Below are positions 44,164-53,222 of a DNA stretch of 64,000 bases, one piece after another. Under the pieces are notes generated by a model. That model was given only the letters and a program-made list of their open reading frames with translations, searched no databases and was not told where the DNA came from. The first letter of the stretch is position 1; every line of letters begins with the position of its first letter. The DNA comes from Virgibacillus sp. MSJ-26 (GTDB lineage Bacteria > Bacillota > Bacilli > Bacillales > Amphibacillaceae), in contig NZ_JAHLPW010000004.1 in the NCBI RefSeq assembly GCF_018918075.1, positions 62,001-126,000 of the forward strand, written 5' to 3'. Made by a program: the position numbers and the translations under genes.

Positions 44164-44913
44164 ATGATTATTCGTGAACAAAATGATGCATTCATTATGA
44201 TTAAACAGCATGATCACGCACAAATATCAAAAAGACTATATCAGCAGTTGCATAATCATTTGCTTCCTGAAGAAGACTCTTCCTCCCTAGAGTATGCCAT
44301 TGCTCAACATGATTGTGGTTGGATACCTTTTGATGAGGCTCCTTTTTGGAACGATCAACAACAGAGCCCCTTTTCATTTACCAACTATCCGACAGAACCA
44401 AAAACAGTTATATACGAGTATGGAATTAATATGGTTGAGGAAAATGACTTGTATGCCGCCCTCTTATGCAGCGAACATTATACACGTTTTTTAAATAATA
44501 GTTCAAATGCTTCAGCCACGGGGTTCGTTGAGAGAGAAAGAGCGAGACAAGAACGAATTAAAGATCAATTGAATACGAAAGAAGATGTATTTTTAAAGCA
44601 CTATGAAATCTTACAGTTCTTTGATAACTTATCTTTATACATTTGTCTGAACGAGCCAGGAGTGGCAAAAGAGGATGAGCATTATTTTTTTAAAAAAGGG
44701 ATTAAGCTGCCACAAATTTTTGCTGACAACCGGATTCTAACTCCAAACTGGAAAACAGATAAAACTATTGAGTTAAATAAAGACCTGTTCACGAGTCCTG
44801 CTACCATTCCTTTAAAACAGAAGATTGTCTCAAAGCAAAATATTAAAGACAAAGGACTGCAAAAAGCCTATTCAAATACGAATACGGAAGTAGTTTTACT
44901 TTATGTGAGTTAA
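44164..44913 (+). CDS. DUF3891 family protein
   Basis: About 249 soluble residues. The opening MIIREQNDAFIMIKQHDHAQIS and later AIAQHDCGWIPFDEAP, CSEHYTRF and FDNLSLYICLNEPG match DUF3891. The conserved His-Asp pairs (QHDHA, QHDCGW, SEHYTRF and FFDNLSLY) suggest an HD-like metal-dependent fold, but no activity is established. I chose the ATG at 44164, nine bases after AAAAGG. Single gene. Confidence 0.78.
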   Translation: MIIREQNDAFIMIKQHDHAQISKRLYQQLHNHLLPEEDSSSLEYAIAQHDCGWIPFDEAPFWNDQQQSPFSFTNYPTEPKTVIYEYGINMVEENDLYAALLCSEHYTRFLNNSSNASATGFVERERARQERIKDQLNTKEDVFLKHYEILQFFDNLSLYICLNEPGVAKEDEHYFFKKGIKLPQIFADNRILTPNWKTDKTIELNKDLFTSPATIPLKQKIVSKQNIKDKGLQKAYSNTNTEVVLLYVS

Positions 44914-44938
44914 GCAACAGATATTAAGCCTAAATTAA

Positions 44939-44976
44939 ACCGAACAAGGAGTGATTAAAACACCCCATTGTTCGGT
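44939..44976 (+). terminator. Hairpin after the DUF3891 gene
   Basis: ACCGAACAA (44939-44947) / TTGTTCGGT (44968-44976). The T-run after it is weak. Confidence 0.5.
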
Positions 44977-44979
44977 GTG

Positions 44980-45291
44980 ATTTTGAATGTGTATGTGTCG
45001 TACCTTACTTCGAGAGAGGGCTCTCGATTAAAAATCACGTCTCACACTTACTTTTGAATGTGAGAGGCGTCCTCTCGATTAAATTTCGCGTCTCGCGCAA
45101 ACTTTTGAACGTGAGGAGCGGTCTCTCGGTTAAAATTCGCAACTCACGCAAACTTTTGAACGTGAGGAGCGATCTCTCGGTTAAAATTCGCAACTCACGC
45201 AAACTTTTGAACGTGAGGAGCGATCTCTCGATTAAAATTCGCAACTCACGCAAACTTTTGAACGTGAGGAGCGGTCTCTCGGTTCTTAGCT
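44980..45291. repeat. 51-bp tandem repeat (minisatellite) next to rlmN
   Basis: Units begin with ACTTTTGAA at 45050, 45101, 45152, 45203 and 45254, exactly 51 bases apart; the last is cut off at about 45291, and a degenerate 70-base unit precedes the first. Each unit contains CGTGAG and a facing CTCACG about 30 bases later, and a GAG/CTC pair between, so every unit can fold. Because 51 is a multiple of three, frames stay open on both strands (17-residue repeats), but no ribosome site or known protein fits. The array runs into the stop of rlmN. Confidence 0.9.
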
Positions 45292-46353
45292 AACGCTTTT
45301 CTTCTTAATTTGCTTACTTCTTAACTGGCCGCATGCTGCATCGATATCAGCACCATTTTCCCAGCGGACACCTGACTGCACACGGTTCTTTTTCAGTGTT
45401 TCATGAAAATGCTGAATCACATCTGATTCACTGCGTTCATATTGAATATGCTCACTCACAGGGTTATAAGGAATTAAGTTAACATACGCTAGATGGCGAA
45501 TCGGATGCAATAGTTTAGCAAGCTCCTCTGCTTCCTTTTCATGGTCATTTACATCTTTTAACATAATATATTCAAATGTAATGCGTCGATTCATTTTTTC
45601 TAAATAATAATCGACCGAAGCCATTAACTTTTCAATCGGAAAGGCTCTATTTATTTTCATAATACTTGTGCGAAGTTCATCATTTGGCGCGTGTAAAGAA
45701 ATAGCCAAATTGATTTGTAACTCTTGATCTGCAAACTCTCGTATCTTATGTGCGAGACCACTTGTTGAGACAGTAATATGGCGCGCGCCGATCGATAGTC
45801 CTTCTTGATCATTCACAACATTAATAAAGTTCATCAAGTTGGTGAAATTATCTAATGGCTCACCAATTCCCATGACGACAATATGACTGACACGCTCATC
45901 TTTTCCTTGATTGTCTAGGTGTTCTTGAACTTTCATTATTTGCTCAACAATTTCCCCGCCAGTTAAGTCACGACTTTTAGAGAGGATACCACTGGCGCAA
46001 AAAGTACAGCCAATATTACAGCCTACTTGTGTCGTCACACAAACAGATAGACCATAATTAAAACGCATTAATACCGTTTCAATCAAGTTGCCATCTGCCA
46101 GTTTAAATAAAAATTTAATTGTGCCGTCCTTTGATTCTTGTTTTATTTCTTCTTCAAGTGAATGTAAAACAAAGTTCTCTTCCAACATAGCGATACAATC
46201 TTTATTGACATTTTTCATATCAGAAAAATGCTTTACGCGCTTTTGGTATAGCCAACCCCACACTTGCTGGGCACGAAACTTTTTCTGACCGCGTTCAACA
46301 AGCCAATCAGTCAATTGTTCATATGTTAATCCGTAAATGGATGGTTTACTCAT
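45286..46353 (-). CDS. rlmN: 23S rRNA (adenine2503-C2)-methyltransferase, radical SAM
   Basis: About 355 residues. Radical-SAM cluster CNIGCTFC (Cys112, Cys116, Cys119), the methyl-carrying/catalytic Cys105 (SVCVTTQ) and the C-terminal Cys in DIDAACGQL are all present. It methylates A2503 of 23S rRNA and A37 of some tRNAs. The sequence ([52 protein letters not shown]) follows the streptococcal/lactobacillar RlmN pattern as I recall it rather than B. subtilis RlmN (CASTLGGLKRNLEAGEIV, FEYGLFGGVND). It lacks the usual B. subtilis neighbours. The ATG at 46353 follows AGAGGA. Confidence 0.92.
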   Translation of the reverse strand: MSKPSIYGLTYEQLTDWLVERGQKKFRAQQVWGWLYQKRVKHFSDMKNVNKDCIAMLEENFVLHSLEEEIKQESKDGTIKFLFKLADGNLIETVLMRFNYGLSVCVTTQVGCNIGCTFCASGILSKSRDLTGGEIVEQIMKVQEHLDNQGKDERVSHIVVMGIGEPLDNFTNLMNFINVVNDQEGLSIGARHITVSTSGLAHKIREFADQELQINLAISLHAPNDELRTSIMKINRAFPIEKLMASVDYYLEKMNRRITFEYIMLKDVNDHEKEAEELAKLLHPIRHLAYVNLIPYNPVSEHIQYERSESDVIQHFHETLKKNRVQSGVRWENGADIDAACGQLRSKQIKKKSVS

Positions 46354-46497
46354 TTTCAATCCTCTTTTCATGATACTCATCTAACAATCATACAAAATGA
46401 GAGGCAAAGTAGCAAGTCTTTTTTCATTAAAAGCCTTGTCCACATCTGCCTCATCCTTCATAATGAAAGTTAATGAATAACTTGTGAGGTGTTCGTA

Positions 46498-48444
46498 ATG
46501 AGTAAACCAAAAAGAAACGACCCATGTCCATGCGGTAGTGGCAAAAAATACAAAAAATGTTGCGGTGCAAATAATGTCATTGAGTTTAATCCAGGGCTAT
46601 ATAATAATGAACTCGAGCAATTAAACATGGAATTGATGGATTTTGCCGTGACTCATTTTAACGATAGATTAGTCGAGTTATCTCACCAGTATGTAGAAGC
46701 ATATTTAAGTGAAGGTGATGAAGAAGAAGTCGATGCGTATCTTTCTCTATTAACGGCTTGGATTGTCTTAAAAGAGCCCATTAAAAATAACAAAACTATT
46801 TTTGACGTGTTTTATAATACAAAAAAAGATAAAATAAAACATCCTCGAACCAAAAATGTTTTTTCTTCATGGCGTGGTGAAGCCCATTGTAGTGTTTTTA
46901 AAATTGAATCTGTTAAGGATCACCCTGTACCACATATGATACTACAGGATCTTAAAAACTTTCAGACCTATCAATCTTTATTTAATGATGATTTAGATTA
47001 TGAGATAGGTAATATTGTGGCTGGTACGCTAATTCCTTACGTAAATATGCATGATTTCCTTTACAGTATGCTTCAATTTCCTGCTGAAGAAGAAGGAAGC
47101 ATACTAGCAGTGTTAGATGAAATAGAATTGAATAAAGAAAAACTCTCTGAGGTATACCCTGAGTTTTTAGCGAACGTTCTGAAGTCTGAAGATGACTTTA
47201 CACTACGATGGTTTGATGATCGTCACAAAATGACCGCCCAACTTTTTGCGGATCATATGCTGGCCAAGAACTTTAGTGAACAGTTGATTCAATCTGGCGT
47301 TCTTTTTTGGAATGTTTATTGTCTTAGAAAAAACCCTGACATTAAAAAGCCTGGGGCACATGCTGCTGCGCTTGAGTATTTGATTCAACTCACCTTTGTT
47401 GAAGGTGAAACAATCACCCAGTCCCAAGTTGCCAAAGAATATAACACAAACGCTGGCACTGTCTCAGCCAATTATCGAAAAATGGCCGAGGTGATGGCAA
47501 GTCACATCGATGAATTTGATTTATTAAATAGTGACACCATTGAGCAGCCCACACCTTCAGCCACTTTCCCAAGCGACCCTAGAAATATGGGTACATTGAA
47601 TAGTGAACGAGATTTGTTGGCTATTCAGAACTTATTATCTGAAAAGGAATTTGCAACGTCTCAGGAAGCGAGTGATTATATTAATGACTTGCTTGCAAGC
47701 GGAACAATGCCTTCTACACCTCAAGAGCCTCGCTATATTGCACAGGAAATAATTCATGAGGCGCTCAGTAAACATGGAAATGAACAGGACCAACTTATAG
47801 AACAAGCTTTGGATATTTATCCTAATAGTCCTGATGCCTACTTACTTTTAGCCGAAAAGGCTTCTACACCGCAGGCATATCGTAAACGAGTACAACAAGC
47901 GGTTAAGGCTGGAGAAAAGGATTTGGGTGAAGAGTTTTTCCAGGAAAACAAAGGCCATTTTTGGGGGTTGATTGAAACTCGTCCCTATATGCGGGCAAAA
48001 GCAGCCTATGGCATCTCGCTTGAACAAGCAGGCTTTGATGAGGAAGCCGTTAAACAGTATGAGGAGTTGTTAGAACTAAACCCAAATGATAATCAAGGTA
48101 TTCGAGAACTAATATTACCTCTTTATATTCAGTGTAGAGATTTTAAATCTATTAACAAACTGTTCAATGCATACAAAGATGATATTACAGCTGCATTTCT
48201 GTTCAGTAAAGCTTTAGTCAGCTATTTCACTGAAGGTTTGTCGACTCAATCCATTCGCTTACTAAAAGAAGCAGATACTCAAAACCCATACGTTATTGAT
48301 TACTTGCTTGGCAATAAACAAATCCCAGAGCAAGAGTTTGAGTATATCGGGTTGGGAGATGAAAGAGAAGCCATTGTTTATGCACAGGGGTACGCTCATC
48401 TTTGGGCAGATGCTAAAGACCTACTTAAAACATTGAAAGAATAA
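46498..48444 (+). CDS. SEC-C zinc-binding, TPR-like protein
   Basis: About 648 residues. The N-terminus is a SEC-C motif, NDPCPCGSGKKYKKCCG, as at the end of SecA, which binds zinc. The middle is helical with a likely HTH-like portion (TQSQVAKEYNTNAGTVSANYRKM, near residue 325). The last 250 residues look like TPR repeats (PDAYLLLAEKASTPQAYRK; DEEAVKQYEELLELNPNDNQG). I do not recognise a named protein. The combination suggests a protein-interaction scaffold. The ATG at 46498 has GAGG eight bases upstream; an earlier GTG at 46489 overlaps it. Confidence 0.75.
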   Translation: MSKPKRNDPCPCGSGKKYKKCCGANNVIEFNPGLYNNELEQLNMELMDFAVTHFNDRLVELSHQYVEAYLSEGDEEEVDAYLSLLTAWIVLKEPIKNNKTIFDVFYNTKKDKIKHPRTKNVFSSWRGEAHCSVFKIESVKDHPVPHMILQDLKNFQTYQSLFNDDLDYEIGNIVAGTLIPYVNMHDFLYSMLQFPAEEEGSILAVLDEIELNKEKLSEVYPEFLANVLKSEDDFTLRWFDDRHKMTAQLFADHMLAKNFSEQLIQSGVLFWNVYCLRKNPDIKKPGAHAAALEYLIQLTFVEGETITQSQVAKEYNTNAGTVSANYRKMAEVMASHIDEFDLLNSDTIEQPTPSATFPSDPRNMGTLNSERDLLAIQNLLSEKEFATSQEASDYINDLLASGTMPSTPQEPRYIAQEIIHEALSKHGNEQDQLIEQALDIYPNSPDAYLLLAEKASTPQAYRKRVQQAVKAGEKDLGEEFFQENKGHFWGLIETRPYMRAKAAYGISLEQAGFDEEAVKQYEELLELNPNDNQGIRELILPLYIQCRDFKSINKLFNAYKDDITAAFLFSKALVSYFTEGLSTQSIRLLKEADTQNPYVIDYLLGNKQIPEQEFEYIGLGDEREAIVYAQGYAHLWADAKDLLKTLKE

Positions 48445-48589
48445 ATGATTCTTGAAAATAAAATCAATTTAAAGTAGTTAGGTCTAGTTAGTTCGTGTCA
48501 TACCTACTTCGTTTCAAAACGGATTATTGGACGGTTACTCATAAACCCGATATCATTTTCTATTAAGGAAACATTATAGGAGGGCTCAA

Positions 48590-49603
48590 ATGCTATCAAA
48601 AAATGTGAAAAAATTTAACAATATACCTTTATCAATTCTTGATTTAGCACAGATCAATGAAGGCGGAACTGCAAGAGAATCTTTCCTCAACAGTGTTGAC
48701 ATTGCTCAGCATGCAGATAAGTGGGGGTTTAATCGTTACTGGTTCGCTGAACATCATAATATGCCAGGAATTGCGAGTTCAGCAACATCTGTCATTATTG
48801 GCCATGTAGCTAGTCAAACAAAAGACATCCGTGTTGGGTCTGGTGGAGTTATGTTGCCTAACCATGCAACACTTGTGATTGCAGAACAATTTGGTACGTT
48901 AGAGGCGCTTTTCCCTGGGCGTATCGATCTTGGACTAGGACGAGCACCTGGAACCGATCAAATGACAGCCTTTGCTTTGCGTCGTAATTTAAACGAAGGT
49001 GTAGAAGATTTTCCAATGCAAGTGAATGAGCTTCAGGATTATTTTTCAGATGAACCAAGGACTCATGTTAAAGCAATCCCTGGAAAAGGTGCACATGTCC
49101 CACTATGGCTACTTGGATCAAGTGGATTCAGTGCCCAGCTTGCGGCCCATAAAGGACTCCCTTTTTCATTTGCAAGCCACTTTGCACCTGACTATCTATT
49201 CGATGCACTGAAACTTTATCGTGATAAATTTGAAGCGTCCGAATCTCTTGAAAAGCCACATGCCATGCCGGCAGTTAATATCATAGCGGCTGATACACAG
49301 GAAAAGGCCGAGTATTTAGCGTCGTCACAACAGCAACAGTTTCTAAGCCTACGTCGTAATCAACCGTCCAAATTCCAACCACCACGTGACATGGAAGAAG
49401 TTTGGACAGAAACAGAAAAGGCCGCTGTTGGGAAAACATTAGATTCACCTGCAACAATTATCGGTGATTCTGAATCTGTTAAGCGTCAACTTGAAGACTT
49501 TATTGAGCAAACCGGTGCTGACGAAATCATGATCGCCTCAGCCATTTATGATCACAAAGAGCGTCTTCGTTCCTTTGAAATTTTAAGTGAGATGATGGAT
49601 TAA
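48590..49603 (+). CDS. LLM-class flavin-dependent oxidoreductase
   Basis: A 337-residue protein of the bacterial luciferase-like superfamily, MsnO8-type subgroup: [14 protein letters not shown] near the start, [67 protein letters not shown]. These are typical of FMN-dependent monooxygenases of unknown substrate, such as B. subtilis YwcH/YddN. TIM-barrel cytosolic enzyme. The start follows GGAGGG. Single gene with a strong terminator. Confidence 0.92.
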   Translation: MLSKNVKKFNNIPLSILDLAQINEGGTARESFLNSVDIAQHADKWGFNRYWFAEHHNMPGIASSATSVIIGHVASQTKDIRVGSGGVMLPNHATLVIAEQFGTLEALFPGRIDLGLGRAPGTDQMTAFALRRNLNEGVEDFPMQVNELQDYFSDEPRTHVKAIPGKGAHVPLWLLGSSGFSAQLAAHKGLPFSFASHFAPDYLFDALKLYRDKFEASESLEKPHAMPAVNIIAADTQEKAEYLASSQQQQFLSLRRNQPSKFQPPRDMEEVWTETEKAAVGKTLDSPATIIGDSESVKRQLEDFIEQTGADEIMIASAIYDHKERLRSFEILSEMMD

Positions 49604-49607
49604 CTTT

Positions 49608-49648
49608 AAAAAGAAGCTGTCCCCCTCTAAAGGTGCAGCTTCTTTTTT
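49608..49648 (+). terminator. Terminator of the luciferase-like gene
   Basis: AAAAAGAAGCTG (49608-49619) / CAGCTTCTTTTT (49636-49647). Can also serve the convergent aldo/keto reductase gene. Confidence 0.88.
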
Positions 49649-49659
49649 AACGTAGTATA

Positions 49660-50598
49660 TTATTTTTCATTAAAGATTTGACTGATCTCTTCTTTTTCCT
49701 CTTCGCTTAAATAAACATCCATTGTCCGTAAGTTACTTTCAACTTGTTCAGTACGTTTCGCTCCTGGGATAACAACATCAATAACTTCTTGTGATAAGTA
49801 CCATGCCAGCACAAGATTCGCCACTTCAGTTTCCCTCGCATTCGCTAAATTGCGAAGTTTGTCCACTTTTTCCAGGTTTCTTAGAAAGGCTTCTCCTTGG
49901 AAATGAGGCATATCTTTCCTGAAATCATTAAATGTTGTATCTTTTGTATAGTGGCCTGCTAAGATTCCTGAAGCAAACGGGAAGAAAGGCACAAATGATA
50001 AATCATTTTCTAAAACATATGGGAAAAGCGTATCTTCCACTTCACGATTTAATAGGTTGTAATGATCTTGAATCACATCGACATACCCATCCTTATTTGC
50101 TTCTTTTAATTGTTCTATTGAAAAATTAGATACACCGATTGCTCGGATTTTCCCTTCATCCTTCAAGTCCTTCAATGCTCCTACCGCCTCATCTTTCGGG
50201 GTTTCTTCATCAGGATGATGGATATAAAATAAATCGATGTAATCAGTCTGAAGTCGTTTTAAGCTTGCTTCCACTGTTTCTTTTAGAAAATCAGGATCAT
50301 TCGTTTTAATGATTTGATCACCTTTATAAATATGTGCACCTTTTGTTGCGAGAACAATATCTTGGCGTCTGCCCGTTTCTTTTAATACCTCACCAATAAG
50401 TTCCTCAGAACGTCCTTTTCCATAACTAAAGGCAGTATCAATAAAGTCCATATCTTGTTCAATAGCTGTTCTAACTACATTTTTCCCTTCCTCTTCATCT
50501 AAATTAGGATAAAGGTTATGGCCTCCTACAGCATTAGCTCCAAGTCCGACTGGTGTGACCTCTAAATCAGTTTTTCCAATTCTAACTTTTTTGCTCAT
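49660..50598 (-). CDS. Aldo/keto reductase, IolS-like
   Basis: A 312-residue (alpha/beta)8 NADPH-dependent oxidoreductase. Catalytic tetrad: Asp54, Tyr59, Lys86 and His127. The sequence follows B. subtilis IolS closely (GANAVGGHNLYPNLDEE; DYIDLFYIHHPDEETPKDEAV; GVSNFSIEQLKEANKDG). In B. subtilis iolS lies beside the inositol operon; no inositol gene is here. Probably last gene of a short operon: thioesterase, the disrupted membrane gene, then this one, 17 bases apart. Confidence 0.92.
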   Translation of the reverse strand: MSKKVRIGKTDLEVTPVGLGANAVGGHNLYPNLDEEEGKNVVRTAIEQDMDFIDTAFSYGKGRSEELIGEVLKETGRRQDIVLATKGAHIYKGDQIIKTNDPDFLKETVEASLKRLQTDYIDLFYIHHPDEETPKDEAVGALKDLKDEGKIRAIGVSNFSIEQLKEANKDGYVDVIQDHYNLLNREVEDTLFPYVLENDLSFVPFFPFASGILAGHYTKDTTFNDFRKDMPHFQGEAFLRNLEKVDKLRNLANARETEVANLVLAWYLSQEVIDVVIPGAKRTEQVESNLRTMDVYLSEEEKEEISQIFNEK

Positions 50599-50615
50599 TA
50601 GTTATCGCCCCTTCA

Positions 50616-51055
50616 TTACTTTTCAATCTTTGTTTCAATTAATCTCTTTATACCCTCTACATCTGACATTGAAAACAAATCAAGATCAAATTGAGATTCT
50701 CTTCCACTTTTCAATTGAAGAACGAGTAACGAACTTACTGTATAATAATCTTCTATTTTATCGTACCTTATCCTCTCTCGCGGTGTCCACGAAGACCGAT
50801 AAATTGAAAGGTGATCGTCATGTGCTCGAACATACGCTTTTTGAGGCTTATTCATATTGTGGATCCCTTGATAAACACTCGTCAATACTGCTAAAAGTTG
50901 GATAATTAATAATAACGGAGTGATGGTTCCCTTTAAATATACATCCAAATATATGGTCAATAATACCCCTAACGCACCTAAAAACCAGCCAAAGCCTTTT
51001 AATGTCCATTTCTTTTGATTACCGTAATAAAACGGTCATATAAAAGTCCTTTCAT
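50616..51055 (-). pseudogene. Membrane/PH-like protein gene with a single-base frameshift
   Basis: The main frame (to about 51044) encodes two membrane helices followed by a PH-like basic domain (KAYVRAHDDHLSIYRSSW ... RIRYDKIEDYYTV), yet has no start codon except a TTG at 50960 inside the first helix, without a ribosome site. Upstream in another frame, ATG at 51055 gives MKGLLYDRF. Adding one T to the T4 run at 51032-51029 (minus strand) joins them as MKGLLYDRFYYGNQKKWTLK and gives a sensible protein of about 145 residues. So the gene is broken by a one-base deletion, or the run is a sequencing error. Position in the operon fits a co-transcribed gene. Confidence 0.7.
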
Positions 51056-51094
51056 AGAATAATAATCCACGTCTCTTAAAGGATCCTCTCGTCA

Positions 51095-51574
51095 TTACTT
51101 TTTCATAAATGTATCCGGCATAACTGCAGCATCGACTTCTCCCTTAACAACACACTCATCACCTGCATACACTTTTGTGTGTATTTTCCACTTCTTCGGA
51201 TGAATTTCTTCGGGTGTGCCAATGGCTTTTAAAGGAACCCCTGCTGGAGTTGGCTTTAAATAATCCACATGAAGAGAAGCAGTTACAAAGCGAGGTGGCT
51301 CCGTCCCATCACCCAGTTCATGCCCATTTTTCTTATGTAATGCCGCTGACGCTGATCCTGTTCCATGACAATCAACCAACGATGCAATCAATCCACCATA
51401 AATAAATCCAGGAATCGCTTTATGTTCGGGACGTGGTTCATAAATGGTGATTGTGTTCTCACCTTCCCACCCTGTTCTTAAATGAAGTCCCTCTTCATTA
51501 AGACGACCACATCCATAACACCATGAATAATCATCTGCATAAAAGTCTTGCACTGCCTTTTTTACGTCGCTCAT
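51095..51574 (-). CDS. PaaI-like hotdog thioesterase
   Basis: About 159 residues. A short N-terminal CYGCG segment (a common lead in this group), followed by the hotdog domain: FIYGGLIASLVDCHGTGSASAA on the central helix, where the catalytic Asp lies, and SLHVDYLKPTPAGVPL on the next strand. The enzyme probably hydrolyses acyl-CoA or a related thioester. The ATG at 51574 follows GGGAGG at ten bases; a TTG three bases before it is also possible. First gene of the likely operon ending with the IolS-like gene. Confidence 0.87.
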   Translation of the reverse strand: MSDVKKAVQDFYADDYSWCYGCGRLNEEGLHLRTGWEGENTITIYEPRPEHKAIPGFIYGGLIASLVDCHGTGSASAALHKKNGHELGDGTEPPRFVTASLHVDYLKPTPAGVPLKAIGTPEEIHPKKWKIHTKVYAGDECVVKGEVDAAVMPDTFMKK

Positions 51575-51704
51575 CAACTTCTAGCCTCCCTTTTTGTTTA
51601 AGTATATCATGAACTGCTTTACCCTTTCAGTAATTTTAGAATATTCTCCTAGGGATAAATGGTTAATCTATAATTAGTAGAGATAAAACGTCTAACCATA
51701 AAAA

Positions 51705-51736
51705 AACATCAACTGAAATTTACTTCAGCTGATGTT
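51705..51736 (-). terminator. Terminator of the MFS gene
   Basis: AACATCAACTGAA (51705-51717) / TTCAGCTGATGTT (51724-51736) with one mismatch; the minus strand continues with seven Ts. Confidence 0.82.
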
Positions 51737-51743
51737 CTTTTTA

Positions 51744-52889
51744 TTATGATTCCTTTTTCTTATACTTTTTCGCTATCAAGAAAACAATTAATCCTACTAA
51801 CAACATTGTGACGGCACTTGATAAAAATGGCAGACCTAAAGCATCACTGGTTGCACCTGAAACAAACGACCCTGCGACAGACCCTAGCGAGAAGAAGGCA
51901 TAAAAGACACCATAAGCTTTCCCTCGGTCCACCTTAGTGGAAGCTTCAGTAACAATTTGATTCATTGACGGAAAAACAAGTGAAAACCCAACACCATAAA
52001 TAACCATCAACACAATAACTAATCCGTAAACCGAGATGACATTAAGCATAATGTGAACAAAACCAATGATAGTTATTCCCGTCACGACTAAAGTGACCGG
52101 AGAAAATTTATCAAACATCCGATTCAACGGGGTTAAGAAAACAATCAAAGCGACAATCCCATACGTGCTCAGGAGCATTCCAGTCGTAGAAGATGTCATG
52201 CCCATCTCATCTACTTTTAACGGTAATGCAAAGGCAAGTGTCCCATTACTAATCATAATGGCAAAAGCAGCAAGTGATGCTTGTATGACTAATGGATGCT
52301 TTAACAATGGCGTAAATTCTGAGAAATTGAATTTCCCTTTTTCCGTCGTTTTAAAGGACTCCTCAATAAATTTATAGATTAAAAATAAACTAATAAAAAA
52401 TAAAACAGCTACTAAAATAAACACATAATCAGCTTTTGCTCGGGCAGCCATAATTCCTCCAATAGCTGGCCCTATTATTGCTGCGGTTCCAATACAAGCA
52501 CCTGTAAGTGCCATGGTTTTCCCTCGCGAACTTGCTTTCGTTTGATCCCCAACATAAGCAAAAGCAGCAGGAATTAGTATCCCGCCAGCTAAACCGTGAA
52601 AGAAACGAACAAAGAAAAGCTGCCAACCTGTTTGTGCAACTGGATAAAATAAAAGAATAAGCCCCGCAAAGAGCATTCCTAAAAACAACATACGTTTCCT
52701 GCCATATCTGTCTATCCAATGCCCGCCGAAAATATTTCCCACCATATTTGTGAGCGAATAGACAGCGACAATAGAACCTGCTAAAAGATGTGATGCTCCC
52801 AGGTCAAGAGCATAAGGCGTAATTATTGGCAACTGAATAAATGTATCTAAAAATGAAACGATTATAATAAAGTAAAGTATCCTTGTCAT
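51744..52889 (-). CDS. MFS transporter
   Basis: A 381-residue, 12-helix major facilitator. Motif A lies in GNIFGGHWIDRYGRKRMLF and the central GKTMALTGACIGTAAIIGPAIGG is motif C of drug:H+ antiporters with 12 helices. Ends in a basic KKYKKKES tail. Substrate unknown, perhaps drug efflux. Faces the YutJ gene across a 330-base gap with a 12-bp inverted repeat. Confidence 0.88.
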   Translation of the reverse strand: MTRILYFIIIVSFLDTFIQLPIITPYALDLGASHLLAGSIVAVYSLTNMVGNIFGGHWIDRYGRKRMLFLGMLFAGLILLFYPVAQTGWQLFFVRFFHGLAGGILIPAAFAYVGDQTKASSRGKTMALTGACIGTAAIIGPAIGGIMAARAKADYVFILVAVLFFISLFLIYKFIEESFKTTEKGKFNFSEFTPLLKHPLVIQASLAAFAIMISNGTLAFALPLKVDEMGMTSSTTGMLLSTYGIVALIVFLTPLNRMFDKFSPVTLVVTGITIIGFVHIMLNVISVYGLVIVLMVIYGVGFSLVFPSMNQIVTEASTKVDRGKAYGVFYAFFSLGSVAGSFVSGATSDALGLPFLSSAVTMLLVGLIVFLIAKKYKKKES

Positions 52890-52962
52890 TCATTTCCCTA
52901 CTTTCCACCCTGTATTATACCTTAAATGTTTCATTGATAACATGATAAAGGTAGTTAAACTT

Positions 52963-53037
52963 CTGATAAAATTGTGAACGATATCTATGGTTAACGAATC
53001 ATTTTCTAGAGTGTTTGGTTATTATCAATTTTATCAG
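52963..53037. promoter_or_regulatory. 12-bp inverted repeat in the MFS/YutJ divergent region
   Basis: CTGATAAAATTG (52963-52974) and CAATTTTATCAG (53026-53037), perfect, 51 bases between. Lies in a 333-base gap that holds no gene except a possible eight-codon frame (ATG at 53176) just before yutJ. No known consensus was recognised. Confidence 0.35.
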
Positions 53038-53222
53038 TAGCTAATTGACTACAACCACCTGCCGAATAAAGCCTCAGATTATGATAGATTATAATCTTTT
53101 TCGCCTATTTCTCTAGTTTTATAGCGGTATATTTGGTAATCTTAGAGATGGATAGTTTTTGAGGATTTAAGGAGAATGCCCTTACAGTTAACTAATATGT
53201 AAGGATGGGGGTTATTATACTA

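Noticed and set aside
45054-45293. Open frames on both strands through the 51-bp repeats, encoding 17-residue repeats
   Set aside because: The frame is open only because the unit length is a multiple of three; there is no ribosome site, the peptide has no recognisable family, and both strands are equally open.
45286-46353. Cfr-type antibiotic-resistance methyltransferase
   Set aside because: The cluster region ([17 protein letters not shown]) and the overall length and N-terminus match RlmN; Cfr has a different segment (SSQCGCNFGCKFCATG).
53176-53202. Eight-codon leader peptide before yutJ
   Set aside because: The AAGGAG is only about two bases from its ATG and the peptide has no attenuator-like codon run or terminator after it.
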